DNA of 13,302 nucleotides from Paludibacteraceae bacterium (GTDB lineage: Bacteria > Bacteroidota > Bacteroidia > Bacteroidales > Paludibacteraceae), in NCBI GenBank assembly GCA_947471245.1, contig CANIXM010000015.1, forward strand, positions 1-13,302. The letters are read 5' to 3'. Below the pieces are notes generated by a model, which was not told where the DNA came from, ran no database searches, and saw only the letters and a program-made list of their open reading frames with translations. The first letter of the stretch is position 1, and each line of letters opens with the position of its first letter. Shown here piece by piece: positions 1 through 6,621 of this stretch. A program made the position numbers and the translations under genes.

Positions 1-241
1 TGGAGTGGACTGCACCAAAGAACAGCATCAAGCCAATAGACGAACAGAGGTGAAAGTGACAGGCTACACCACCTACCAAAAACATGCTGTTGACACTGAT
101 GCCAATTTGTACAAAGATGGAGATAAAGTGCATAGGTCACAGTTGCCAGCTGGCTTCTTTGACGAATGCGACCCGGAGAAGGCCTTGCCATTGGAAGTGA
201 TACCTGAGAAAGGAAAGAAAGCAGGAGCAAAGAAGAAATAG
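1..241 (+). CDS. OmpA-family protein, C-terminal end (5' end outside the window)
   Basis: This is the last 79 codons of a gene entering from the left; the reading frame is open from base 2 and ends at TAG 239-241. The stretch GVDCTKEQHQANRRTEVKV matches the end of the OmpA-like peptidoglycan-binding domain as it commonly appears in Bacteroidota, where an E-Q-H-Q-x-N-R-R-T-E motif closes the domain. The GTG at 5-7 is an internal valine, not a start. After the domain there is an unusual tail of about 55 residues ending in a lysine-rich segment (GKKAGAKKK), whereas many family members stop soon after the RRTE motif. The protein is presumably anchored in or at the outer membrane and holds peptidoglycan, but the N-terminal part that would define its role is missing. 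The domain call is fairly sure; the full protein is unknown. Confidence 0.75.
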   Translation, partial: GVDCTKEQHQANRRTEVKVTGYTTYQKHAVDTDANLYKDGDKVHRSQLPAGFFDECDPEKALPLEVIPEKGKKAGAKKK

Positions 242-270
242 ATGAGCTGAGACAAGTAAGAAAAACTTAA

Positions 271-466
271 TAATGTCGTATTCTTTATATCAATTGCCGA
301 CCCATTTATGGGTCGGATAGATAAGTAGAATAAGATATTGGCTTTAGCCTAACAATGACAAAATTTGGCTAAAGCCCTGTGACTCTTGAATATTTATTCC
401 GCTCCATAAACGGGACGGCAATTAAAATAATCAGACACTAAATGTAACATTCAAAATACGACACTA
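271..466. repeat. REPIN/MITE-like nested inverted-repeat element, about 196 bp
   Basis: Three nested inverted repeats share one centre. The outer pair is TAATGTCGTATT (271-282) against AATACGACACTA (455-466), with one mismatch. The middle pair is 292-311 (AATTGCCGACCCATTTATGG) against 404-423, matching at 18 of 20 positions. The inner pair is GGCTTTAGCC (340-349) against GGCTAAAGCC (367-376), a perfect match. The left middle arm is itself a hairpin: CCGACCCAT 297-305 pairs with ATGGGTCGG 308-316. Two REP-like hairpins facing each other around a central stem is the layout of REPINs, which are mobilised by single-copy RAYT (IS200-like) transposases. No ORF lies inside and no transposase is in the window, so mobilisation in trans is inferred. 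No clear target duplication is visible. It could also act as a transcription barrier after the OmpA gene. Confidence 0.7.
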
Positions 467-491
467 TATTTATCCTGCCACTTAATTGAAC

Positions 492-530
492 AAAAAACTC
501 CTCGTTGCCAATCAATGGCCCGAGGAGTTT
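492..530 (-). terminator. Rho-independent terminator of typA
   Basis: On the minus strand a perfect 10-bp stem (AAACTCCTCG from 530 to 521, CGAGGAGTTT from 504 to 495) is followed by further T residues down to 492. A secondary pairing GCCA/TGGC lies in the loop at 507-519. It begins 24 bp after the typA stop codon. The U-tract is present only in the minus-strand direction, so it serves typA rather than the OmpA-type gene. Confidence 0.85.
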
Positions 531-553
531 ATCGTAAAGTATAATTATTGATT

Positions 554-2353
554 CTACTTTTTAGTCATGCGTTTACGCTCATTTTCGTCCAGATAAATTT
601 TACGAAGACGAATTGACGATGGAGTTAACTCCACATATTCATCTTCCTTAATATACTCAAGGGCTTCTTCCAAACTAAACACGATTGGTGGAATAAGTTT
701 TGTCTTGTCATCAGCTCCAGAAGCGCGCATGTTGGTAAGTTTCTTGGACTTGGTGACATTCACCACCATATCGCCTTCTTTGGCACTTTCTCCCACCACT
801 TGTCCGGCGTAAATTTCATCTTGTGGGAAAATGAAGAAACGACCTCTGTCTTGAAGTTTATCGATGGCATAAGCAAAAGCGGTGCCGCTTTCCATAGCAA
901 TGATTGAACCGTTAGAACGTTTTTCGATGTTTCCTTTATAGGGTTGATACTCGAAAAAACGGTGTGACATAATGGCCTCTCCAGCCGAAGCGGTAAGTAC
1001 ATTGTTTCTTAGTCCGATGATACCACGTGAAGGTATCAAAAACTCTAACTGAATGCGGTCATTGACTACTTCCATGCTCAGCATTTCACCTTTACGCATG
1101 GCTACCATTTCAATGATTTTACCTGAACATTCCTCTGGGAGGTTGATGGTAAGTTGCTCAATTGGTTCGCAACGCTTTCCGTCTATTTCTTTAAAAATAA
1201 CTTGTGGTTGTCCCACTTGCAACTCATAGCCTTCGCGACGCATGGTTTCAATCAACACTGACAAGTGAAGAACACCGCGTCCAAAGACATTCCAGATATC
1301 AGAATCTATGTTTTTTTCTACGCGTAATGCAAGGTTCTTATCCAATTCCTTAACCAATCTATCATGAATGTGTCGCGAAGTTACAAACTTCCCTTCCTTG
1401 CCGAAGAATGGGGAGTTGTTGATGGTAAACACCATGCTCATAGTTGGTTCATCAATAGCAATGGGCGTAAGCGGTTCAGGATTTTGCAAGTCAGCTATCG
1501 AATCGCCAATTTCAAACCCTTCAATCCCAACCAATGCACAGATATCGCCTGAACGCACTTCGGTAGTACGTGTACGACCAAGACCTGTGAACATGTGCAA
1601 TTCTTTGATACGCGATTTTACGATTGCACCATCACGTTTCACCAAGTTCACATCCATACCTTCACGCAAAATTCCGCGGTGCAAACGACCCACAGCAATA
1701 CGACCTACGTAAGACGAAAAGTCCAATGAAGTGATCAACATCTGAGGAGTACCTTCGATAAATGGAGGCGCTGGAATGTGTTCGATGATGGCATCTAAAA
1801 GTGGAACAATATCTTCTGTTGGCTTGTTCCAATCCTCAGACATCCAGTTTTGCTTAGCTGAACCATAAATGGTGTGGAAGTCAAGCTGTTCTTCAGTAGC
1901 ATTGAGGTTGTACATCAAATCAAACACCGCCTCGTGAACTACGTCAGGGCGACAGTTTGGTTTATCCACTTTATTGACCACCACAATGGGTTTAAGTCCT
2001 ATTTGTAAGGCTTTCTGTAACACAAAACGAGTTTGAGGCATTGGCCCCTCAAAAGCATCCACCAACAGTAAAACACCATCGGCCATGTTTAACACGCGCT
2101 CCACTTCACCACCAAAGTCGGAGTGACCCGGAGTGTCAATAATATTAATCTTATATCCATTGTAATCGATGGATACGTTTTTTGCCAAAATGGTAATGCC
2201 TCGTTCACGCTCCAGGTCATTGTTATCCATTATCAATTCACCCGTTTTTTCGTTATCTCTAAACAAATGACCAGCCAATAGCATCTTATCTACTAAGGTA
2301 GTTTTACCGTGGTCAACGTGTGCAATAATAGCGATATTTCTAATTTTCTGCAT
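554..2353 (-). CDS. typA: TypA/BipA ribosome-associated translational GTPase
   Basis: TypA/BipA is a cytoplasmic GTPase of the elongation-factor G class that binds 70S ribosomes and aids ribosome assembly and growth under stress. All GTPase motifs are visible: G1 AHVDHGKT (residues 11-18), G2 RGITI (51-55), G3 DTPGH (73-77), G4 NKVD (127-130) and G5 GSA (164-166). These are followed by the beta-barrel domain II, the EF-G-like domains III and V, and the TypA-specific C-terminal domain. The 599-residue length is normal for the family. The ATG at 2353 was chosen because family members start immediately before this IRNIAIIAHVDHGK stretch; an in-frame TTG at 2380 would add nine unconserved codons and lies inside the putative promoter. 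The gene is monocistronic, with its own terminator at 492-530. Nothing odd was noticed. Confidence 0.97.
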   Translation of the reverse strand: MQKIRNIAIIAHVDHGKTTLVDKMLLAGHLFRDNEKTGELIMDNNDLERERGITILAKNVSIDYNGYKINIIDTPGHSDFGGEVERVLNMADGVLLLVDAFEGPMPQTRFVLQKALQIGLKPIVVVNKVDKPNCRPDVVHEAVFDLMYNLNATEEQLDFHTIYGSAKQNWMSEDWNKPTEDIVPLLDAIIEHIPAPPFIEGTPQMLITSLDFSSYVGRIAVGRLHRGILREGMDVNLVKRDGAIVKSRIKELHMFTGLGRTRTTEVRSGDICALVGIEGFEIGDSIADLQNPEPLTPIAIDEPTMSMVFTINNSPFFGKEGKFVTSRHIHDRLVKELDKNLALRVEKNIDSDIWNVFGRGVLHLSVLIETMRREGYELQVGQPQVIFKEIDGKRCEPIEQLTINLPEECSGKIIEMVAMRKGEMLSMEVVNDRIQLEFLIPSRGIIGLRNNVLTASAGEAIMSHRFFEYQPYKGNIEKRSNGSIIAMESGTAFAYAIDKLQDRGRFFIFPQDEIYAGQVVGESAKEGDMVVNVTKSKKLTNMRASGADDKTKLIPPIVFSLEEALEYIKEDEYVELTPSSIRLRKIYLDENERKRMTKK

Positions 2354-2377
2354 TTTATAAGTTTTTTCTTGAGGGCG

Positions 2378-2401
2378 CAAAGGTAGTGAAAAATTTCCAA
2401 A
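2378..2401 (-). promoter_or_regulatory. Putative Bacteroidota-type promoter of typA
   Basis: The minus strand carries TACCTTTG at 2385-2378, an exact match to the Bacteroidota -7 consensus TAnnTTTG, 24 bp upstream of the typA ATG. The TTTG at 2401-2398 is closer than the usual spacing (12 bases between the boxes), so the -33 element is uncertain. The -7 box is the main support. Confidence 0.5.
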
Positions 2402-2619
2402 CTAACTCTTAGCTATTCTGGCTAAAACCTATCAGTAAGGAAAATTTAATCTGTATTACAAAGTGAATGCATTTTTTGGGATCATGAAGAATGGGTACGA
2501 ATGTATTCGTTTACTAGTCTAGCTGTTTACTTACCAATACAAAAACGCTTATCAATAGACAATCGCTTTTGGCACCGTCAATTATATTTGATGGCATTAG
2601 TAAATAATTTAAAACTGAC

Positions 2620-3312
2620 TTAAAGTAATTCTTTCAATTCCAACAAATCACTGATAACGTAAGTCGGTGAGATTTGATCTGCAACAATGGGGCGGTAAGT
2701 GTTGTAATAGATTTGATCCATCCCTACATTGCGAGCACCAACAATATCGGCCGTATAGCTATCACCTATCATAATGGCATCGGAAGGAAGGGCTCCATTG
2801 AGTTGGAGGGCATATTCAAAAATTCGGCGATCGGGTTTCAAGGCATTTGCCGACTGCGAAAGGACCACATGTTCGAAGTATTTTTCCAGTTTTGCATTTT
2901 TCAATTTCTTGTATTGAACCTCTATAAACCCATTCGAAACGATGGTCAATGGATACTTTGCATGCAGATAATCTAGCACTTCAATGGCATGGGGCATTAG
3001 AGTGGTTTTATTTGGTAATAACATTAGAAACTCAGCACTTATCAGTTCGGCAAGTCGCACATTATCCTCACCAACTTGTCGTAGTGGATGTAAGAACCGC
3101 TCTACATTCAAATACTCCTTGGTCACCAAACCTTTGCCGTAGAGTTCCCACAACTCAAAATTCCGCTTGGCATAAAGTCCAAAGTATTGATCAAAATCAT
3201 TGAAGTACTGTGCAAGCTGACGATCTGCAAAGATTTCGCGTAGCACACATTTGGAGTTGGAGTGAAAGTTCCAGAGCGTATCATCCAAGTCTAAAAAAAC
3301 ATATTTATACAT
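2620..3312 (-). CDS. HAD-superfamily hydrolase, YjjG-like noncanonical pyrimidine nucleotidase
   Basis: This is a HAD phosphatase of the YjjG type; the family dephosphorylates nucleoside monophosphates, including noncanonical pyrimidine nucleotides, in the cytoplasm. Motif I is DLDDTLW with the nucleophile at D8 and the acid/base at D10. Motif II is the serine in VSNGF (S126), motif III is K159 in LKPDRRIF, and motif IV is GDS/AD (D184, D189). The helical cap lies between about residues 15 and 100. Length, 230 residues, is typical. The ATG at 3312 places the family's usual M-x-K-x-x-x-x-D-L-D-D-T start; an upstream extension to 3387 would run through the preceding terminator and is unlikely. 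The exact substrate cannot be told from sequence; an NT5C-like or other HAD activity is the alternative. Confidence 0.88.
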   Translation of the reverse strand: MYKYVFLDLDDTLWNFHSNSKCVLREIFADRQLAQYFNDFDQYFGLYAKRNFELWELYGKGLVTKEYLNVERFLHPLRQVGEDNVRLAELISAEFLMLLPNKTTLMPHAIEVLDYLHAKYPLTIVSNGFIEVQYKKLKNAKLEKYFEHVVLSQSANALKPDRRIFEYALQLNGALPSDAIMIGDSYTADIVGARNVGMDQIYYNTYRPIVADQISPTYVISDLLELKELL

Positions 3313-3324
3313 AACAAAAAATTG

Positions 3325-3354
3325 CAAGTTACAATATCGAGTTACTTTCGCAAA
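3325..3354 (-). promoter_or_regulatory. Putative promoter of the HAD nucleotidase gene
   Basis: On the minus strand TTTG (3354-3351) is followed after 19 bases by TAACTTG (3331-3325), close to the Bacteroidota pattern TTTG-N19-TAnnTTTG but one T short in the -7 box. The ATG lies only 12 bp beyond, so the transcript would have a very short leader. The upstream box overlaps the T-rich tail of the preceding gene's terminator. Confidence 0.45.
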
Positions 3355-3386
3355 GAAAATGCGTTTCTCTACAATAGAAAAACGCA
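3353..3386 (-). terminator. Terminator downstream of the coiled-coil lipoprotein gene
   Basis: The minus strand has a 12-bp stem, TGCGTTTTTCTA (3386-3375) with TAGAGAAACGCA (3371-3360), containing one G-U pair and a 3-base loop. It is followed by the T-rich run TTTTCTTT (3359-3352). It starts 57 bp after the stop at 3443, so it should end the upstream transcript and separate it from the HAD gene. Confidence 0.65.
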
Positions 3387-3442
3387 TAAAGCATAACTGG
3401 TTGACAATTAAGGAGTCTATCAGAATTCATAGTCCACTGTGG

Positions 3443-4312
3443 TCAATCTACCTCTATTACTAAATACTTGCTCACACTCCAAAACTCATTCGTATCTACG
3501 ATGAGCAACACGAAATTTCCATTGTCTTTCTCCAATGTGTAAGACGATTTAGGATGATTGGTCAGTATTTTGGCTCTGGTAGAGTACAGTGGAATAGACT
3601 TGGTGTTTCGGGCATCGATGCGTACAAAGTAGTTCTTGTTAAAGTCTTGCTGCAACACTCGCTGTGGACTAAACAGCCCATCAGATGTCACAATTTTTTG
3701 ATCTTTCAGTTCTTTGCGTGTCCCGAACACATACCAAGCCGTGTGTATGGTTGCATCTTGTTCTTTAATCTTATCTTGTTTAGATTTATTGTCATTAGAG
3801 AGTTCATCCACATCCTTTCCCAGTTTATCCACCGCACTACCGAGCTGAGTTATCAGTGAGTCCTTCTCTGCAAGCTTCTCATTTAGAAAAAGAACTTTAA
3901 ACGATTCTTCTTCCAGCATTTTTGTCAATCGTTCAATAGATTGCTCAAGTTCGGATGATTTAAAGGCACTCTTTTTGAGTTTGGCTTTCAGTTTGTCCAG
4001 TTCATCCTTATTGGTTTGTAGCATCTGATTGATGTATGACAAATCTTCATTAATCTTTGTGCGAGTGTCATCATCCATGTCTTGCCCAGGAGGAAGAATG
4101 GTAATGGTATTCTCGGTCGATTTGATTTTTTCGATATTTTGTTCAATCTGATTCATGGCCGAAAAATAACCATCTACCTCCTCTTGAAGCTTGTCTTTGG
4201 ACATTCTGAGCGAGTCATTTTGCGCTTTGAGATGCTCATAGTCGTTGCTACGTTTTCCGCATGACACGAAAGTGCAAACCAACATCACCAATGTAACGAG
4301 TTTTGTGTTCAT
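3443..4312 (-). CDS. Coiled-coil lipoprotein of unknown function
   Basis: The first 18 residues form a lipoprotein signal: MNTK, a hydrophobic run, then a lipobox-like FVSC with the acylated cysteine at C18. Residues 24 to about 190 are rich in charged and leucine-containing heptads (LKAQNDSLRMSK, KDELDKLKAKLKK, ELEQSIERLTKML), predicting long coiled coil broken near residues 70-85 (PPGQDMDDD). A compact C-terminal domain runs from about 190 to 289 and starts with TAWYVFGTRKELKDQ and ends with FWSVSKYLVIEV. From memory, this C-terminal domain recurs in many Bacteroidota lipoproteins of the same layout, which have no firmly established function. It is probably attached to a membrane facing the periplasm or cell surface. 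A weak -7 box, TATTTTG, lies at 4367-4361. The 97-bp gap to rsmI has no evident terminator, so some read-through from rsmI is possible. Confidence 0.8.
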   Translation of the reverse strand: MNTKLVTLVMLVCTFVSCGKRSNDYEHLKAQNDSLRMSKDKLQEEVDGYFSAMNQIEQNIEKIKSTENTITILPPGQDMDDDTRTKINEDLSYINQMLQTNKDELDKLKAKLKKSAFKSSELEQSIERLTKMLEEESFKVLFLNEKLAEKDSLITQLGSAVDKLGKDVDELSNDNKSKQDKIKEQDATIHTAWYVFGTRKELKDQKIVTSDGLFSPQRVLQQDFNKNYFVRIDARNTKSIPLYSTRAKILTNHPKSSYTLEKDNGNFVLLIVDTNEFWSVSKYLVIEVD

Positions 4313-4409
4313 AATTTATTAATCCAAGAAACTAATTTGTTATATATGAATTACTTATGGCAAAATACAAAAAGAGCATTTGTCAATATGAGCTACAGTA
4401 AAGGTAAAG

Positions 4410-5081
4410 TTAATCTTCAGATCCCGCAACTACTAGCACTATTTCTCCCTTGGGTGATTTTTCGGTAAAATACTGAATCAATTCATTTAATGTACCTCGT
4501 TTTGTTTCTTCAAAAACCTTTGATATTTCGCGAGATACAGATGCTTTTCTTTCTGTTCCTAACACCTGAGACAGTTGCGTTAGAGTCTTTATTAGTCTGA
4601 ATGGTGATTCGTAAAAAATCATTGTTCTGGATTCATTCGACAGTTCGTTTATTTTGGTCTGACGTCCTTTTTTTTGAGGCAGAAACCCCTCGAAACAAAA
4701 CCGATCATTGGGCAATCCTGACGCTACCAATGCTGGCACAAATGCTGTGGCACCAGGAAGACACTCCACATCAATGTCGTTTTCAAGACAAGCTCTTACC
4801 ACCAAAAAACCTGGATCAGAGATGGCTGGTGTGCCTGCATCAGATATCAACGCCACTTGCTGTCCGCTGAGTATGCGTTGCACTACGGCACTTACCGTCT
4901 TGTGTTCATTAAACTTGTGATGTGACTGCATGGGTGTTTTGATGTCAAAATGCTTCATCAAAAATCCGCTTGTACGCGTATCCTCTGCCAATATCAAATC
5001 AGCTTCCTTCAACACGCGAATGGCCCTGAATGTCATATCCTCCAAATTTCCCACTGGAGTGGGCACTACAAATAATTTCAA
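4410..5081 (-). CDS. rsmI: 16S rRNA (cytidine-1402 2'-O)-methyltransferase RsmI
   Basis: RsmI uses S-adenosylmethionine to methylate the 2'-O of C1402 in the decoding centre of 16S rRNA. It belongs to the tetrapyrrole-methylase-like fold. Diagnostic stretches are VPTPVGNLEDMTFRA (residues 6-20), LAEDTRTS (31-38), LISDAGTPAISDPG (78-91), LPGATAFVPALVASGLP (108-124), FEGFLP (130-135) and SREISKVFEE (183-192). At 223 residues it is complete for the short Bacteroidota form. The conserved N-terminus leaves only TTG at 5081-5079 as a start: the frame upstream meets a TAA after seven codons and has no ATG or GTG, and the next ATG (residue 16) would remove the conserved first strand. The family assignment is very secure; the rare start codon is the only odd point. 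Confidence 0.95.
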   Translation of the reverse strand: MKLFVVPTPVGNLEDMTFRAIRVLKEADLILAEDTRTSGFLMKHFDIKTPMQSHHKFNEHKTVSAVVQRILSGQQVALISDAGTPAISDPGFLVVRACLENDIDVECLPGATAFVPALVASGLPNDRFCFEGFLPQKKGRQTKINELSNESRTMIFYESPFRLIKTLTQLSQVLGTERKASVSREISKVFEETKRGTLNELIQYFTEKSPKGEIVLVVAGSED

Positions 5082-5122
5082 GTCAAGGGTATTAAATAAT
5101 TACAAGAATCTAGTTCTAAGTC

Positions 5123-5151
5123 TGCCTGTTCTTAATGCTGACGCACAGGCA
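5123..5151. repeat. Small inverted repeat between the acidic-protein gene and rsmI
   Basis: TGCCTGT (5123-5129) and ACAGGCA (5145-5151) can form a 7-bp stem with a 15-base loop in the 114-bp gap before rsmI. No T-run follows on either strand, so it is at best a weak terminator or leader structure. Confidence 0.35.
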
Positions 5152-5195
5152 ATCTCATTACGGTGTATTCATTTACCAACTTATTGGTCATCAAC

Positions 5196-6386
5196 CTAAA
5201 TAAACCTTCGTTTGATGATGCGGTAAAAGTCGGCAGCTGACTCATTGTATCTCTCCCACTTGTATTTTTTTTCCAAAAAATCCATTGCCTCTGCAAGCGT
5301 CACAGCATGGTTGATATACGTCAATGTTTTGTTCATATCTTCACCATTGCCATTAAACAATTCACGCTGAAAACGAAATCGTTCGCCAATGCTAATGGCT
5401 TTTTTCACATCAGTTATACGTCGGTTCTCCACTCCGAATACTTGTGACTGCTCAGCCACTGTGGCAAACAAACTGGGCTGAAACGTAGGCACACCATCCT
5501 CAATGATTTTCGAATCATTGGTTACCGACTCCATGGGCACTTCATCGAAACCAGGAAACACCAGATTTCCATTTTGAACCACCACTGGGATTGCAATTTC
5601 ATCCAACATTGTTTCCTCTTCCACGTTTTCGACCTCCACTACTGGTGCGTCGTCGTCTTTCATCTCATCTACCTTTGCGGATTCTTCTTCAACTTCTAAC
5701 AATTGCTCTTCATCAGGAGTCAGCTCATGATTATTTTCATCTTCATTCGTAAGAGACACCATCTTTGTTGGCGCCTCCAAAGACCCATCAAATTCTAGTT
5801 CAGAATCATTATCTACACTATTTTCTTGCTCAAAACTTAGAATTTCCACCGGTTGCATTTCTTCCTGCTCATCAGCAACTATGTCATCAGCCACCAAAGC
5901 AACGTCAAACTCAACTGACTCTTCCACTTCCTGCTGTGCATCCACATCCTCAGCATCCAAAACATGGTCTGCCAACGCGAAAAAGTCTGATTCAACTCGC
6001 TCATGCTCCAGCTCATCAACGATCAACTCTACTTGCTCATCATCTGCAAGTGAAATTGTTTCAAATTCATTCTCATTCATCACTGTCAGTTCATCGTCTG
6101 CAATCATTTCTAGAGATGCCTCCAACTCTTGATCCACAAACTCCTCAACAGACACACTTGGCACTTCCACGTGCTGCTCCTCAGGCTCACCAGGCAACCT
6201 AATATCCTGAATATCTTCCTTATAAAGGCTCAAATTTTGTAAGTGAGTTTGGATTTCAAGTGTCTTCTGATACACCATTTGAATCACCTCCTCAGGATAT
6301 TCATTGATAATTAGAAATCCCTCAGTCATCAAATCCAACTGGCGTATATCTTTCCAGAGCATGGTAACTAATACTCTTCTGTTCAT
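5196..6386 (-). CDS. Large acidic protein with conserved ends, function unknown
   Basis: The protein has three parts. The N-terminal 60 residues are a mostly helical segment (LWKDIRQLDLMTEGFLIINE). Residues 61-300 are extremely acidic: I count 81 Asp/Glu against 6 Lys/Arg in 240 residues, suggesting disorder. The last 80 residues, from about 317, are basic and helical, with VKKAISIGERFRFQRELF (327-344) and a closing FYRIIKRRFI. The C-terminal part resembles, from memory, a conserved domain of Bacteroidota hypothetical proteins with an 'I-S-x-x-D/E-R-F-x-F-x-R-E-L-F' pattern. There is no signal peptide or membrane segment, so it is probably cytoplasmic. The start at ATG 6386 is preferred over an in-frame TTG at 6464, which would add 26 codons. 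No enzymatic motif is seen; a binding, scaffolding or regulatory role is possible but not shown. Confidence 0.75.
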   Translation of the reverse strand: MNRRVLVTMLWKDIRQLDLMTEGFLIINEYPEEVIQMVYQKTLEIQTHLQNLSLYKEDIQDIRLPGEPEEQHVEVPSVSVEEFVDQELEASLEMIADDELTVMNENEFETISLADDEQVELIVDELEHERVESDFFALADHVLDAEDVDAQQEVEESVEFDVALVADDIVADEQEEMQPVEILSFEQENSVDNDSELEFDGSLEAPTKMVSLTNEDENNHELTPDEEQLLEVEEESAKVDEMKDDDAPVVEVENVEEETMLDEIAIPVVVQNGNLVFPGFDEVPMESVTNDSKIIEDGVPTFQPSLFATVAEQSQVFGVENRRITDVKKAISIGERFRFQRELFNGNGEDMNKTLTYINHAVTLAEAMDFLEKKYKWERYNESAADFYRIIKRRFI

Positions 6387-6621
6387 ATCTTTTTTGCGTA
6401 AAACAATTTCTTGGGTTGGTATTTTTTCTAACTTTGTACAGCCTATATGCACATGCTTATCCAAACAGCCTTTTAACGGGCGTAAAGATACTAATTATGC
6501 CAGAAAAAAGAAAGAAAATTGAACACTTATTTTCAACAATAGCAAATGTACGTTGAGTAAAAAAAACGAATTAAAAATAGGCTGAGAAGATATTGTTAAC
6601 AAACGCTTTAAAACAAAAGAT
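6387..6621. promoter_or_regulatory. Divergent promoter region between the acidic-protein gene and the AI-2E-family gene
   Basis: Both flanking genes must start in this 235-bp AT-rich gap. For the minus gene two -7-like boxes stand out: TATCTTTA (6489-6482), one base off TAnnTTTG, with TTTC in place of TTTG about 19 bases upstream, and the exact TACATTTG (6550-6543) without a good -33 partner. On the plus strand TAACTTTG (6429-6436) matches the box exactly but would leave a leader of about 180 bases for the AI-2E-family gene. Which boxes are used cannot be decided by eye. Confidence 0.4.

Larger units (their letters stand above)
242..553. other. Intergenic region between the OmpA-type gene and typA
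   Basis: This 312-bp stretch has no credible coding sequence. It holds the inverted-repeat element at 271-466 and the typA terminator at 492-530. Since the flanking genes are convergent, no promoter is expected here and none was recognised. Confidence 0.7.

Noticed and set aside
1368..1712. Plus-strand ORF of 114 codons inside typA
   Set aside because: It is antisense to strongly conserved typA codons and has no family resemblance.
2354..2380. N-terminal extension of TypA from a TTG at 2380
   Set aside because: The extra nine codons are not family-like and overlap the -7 promoter box; ATG 2353 fits the family start.
2497..2510. Inverted repeat ACGAAT/ATTCGT after the HAD gene
   Set aside because: The 6-bp stem has a 2-base loop and no T-run, so it is probably chance.
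3313..3387. N-terminal extension of the HAD nucleotidase (25 codons)
   Set aside because: The region contains the promoter and the previous gene's terminator; the conserved protein starts at ATG 3312.
5765..6202. Plus-strand ORF of 145 codons, rich in His, Pro, Gln and Leu
   Set aside because: It is the antisense shadow of the acidic region (Glu/Asp codons read in reverse) and its composition is explained by that.
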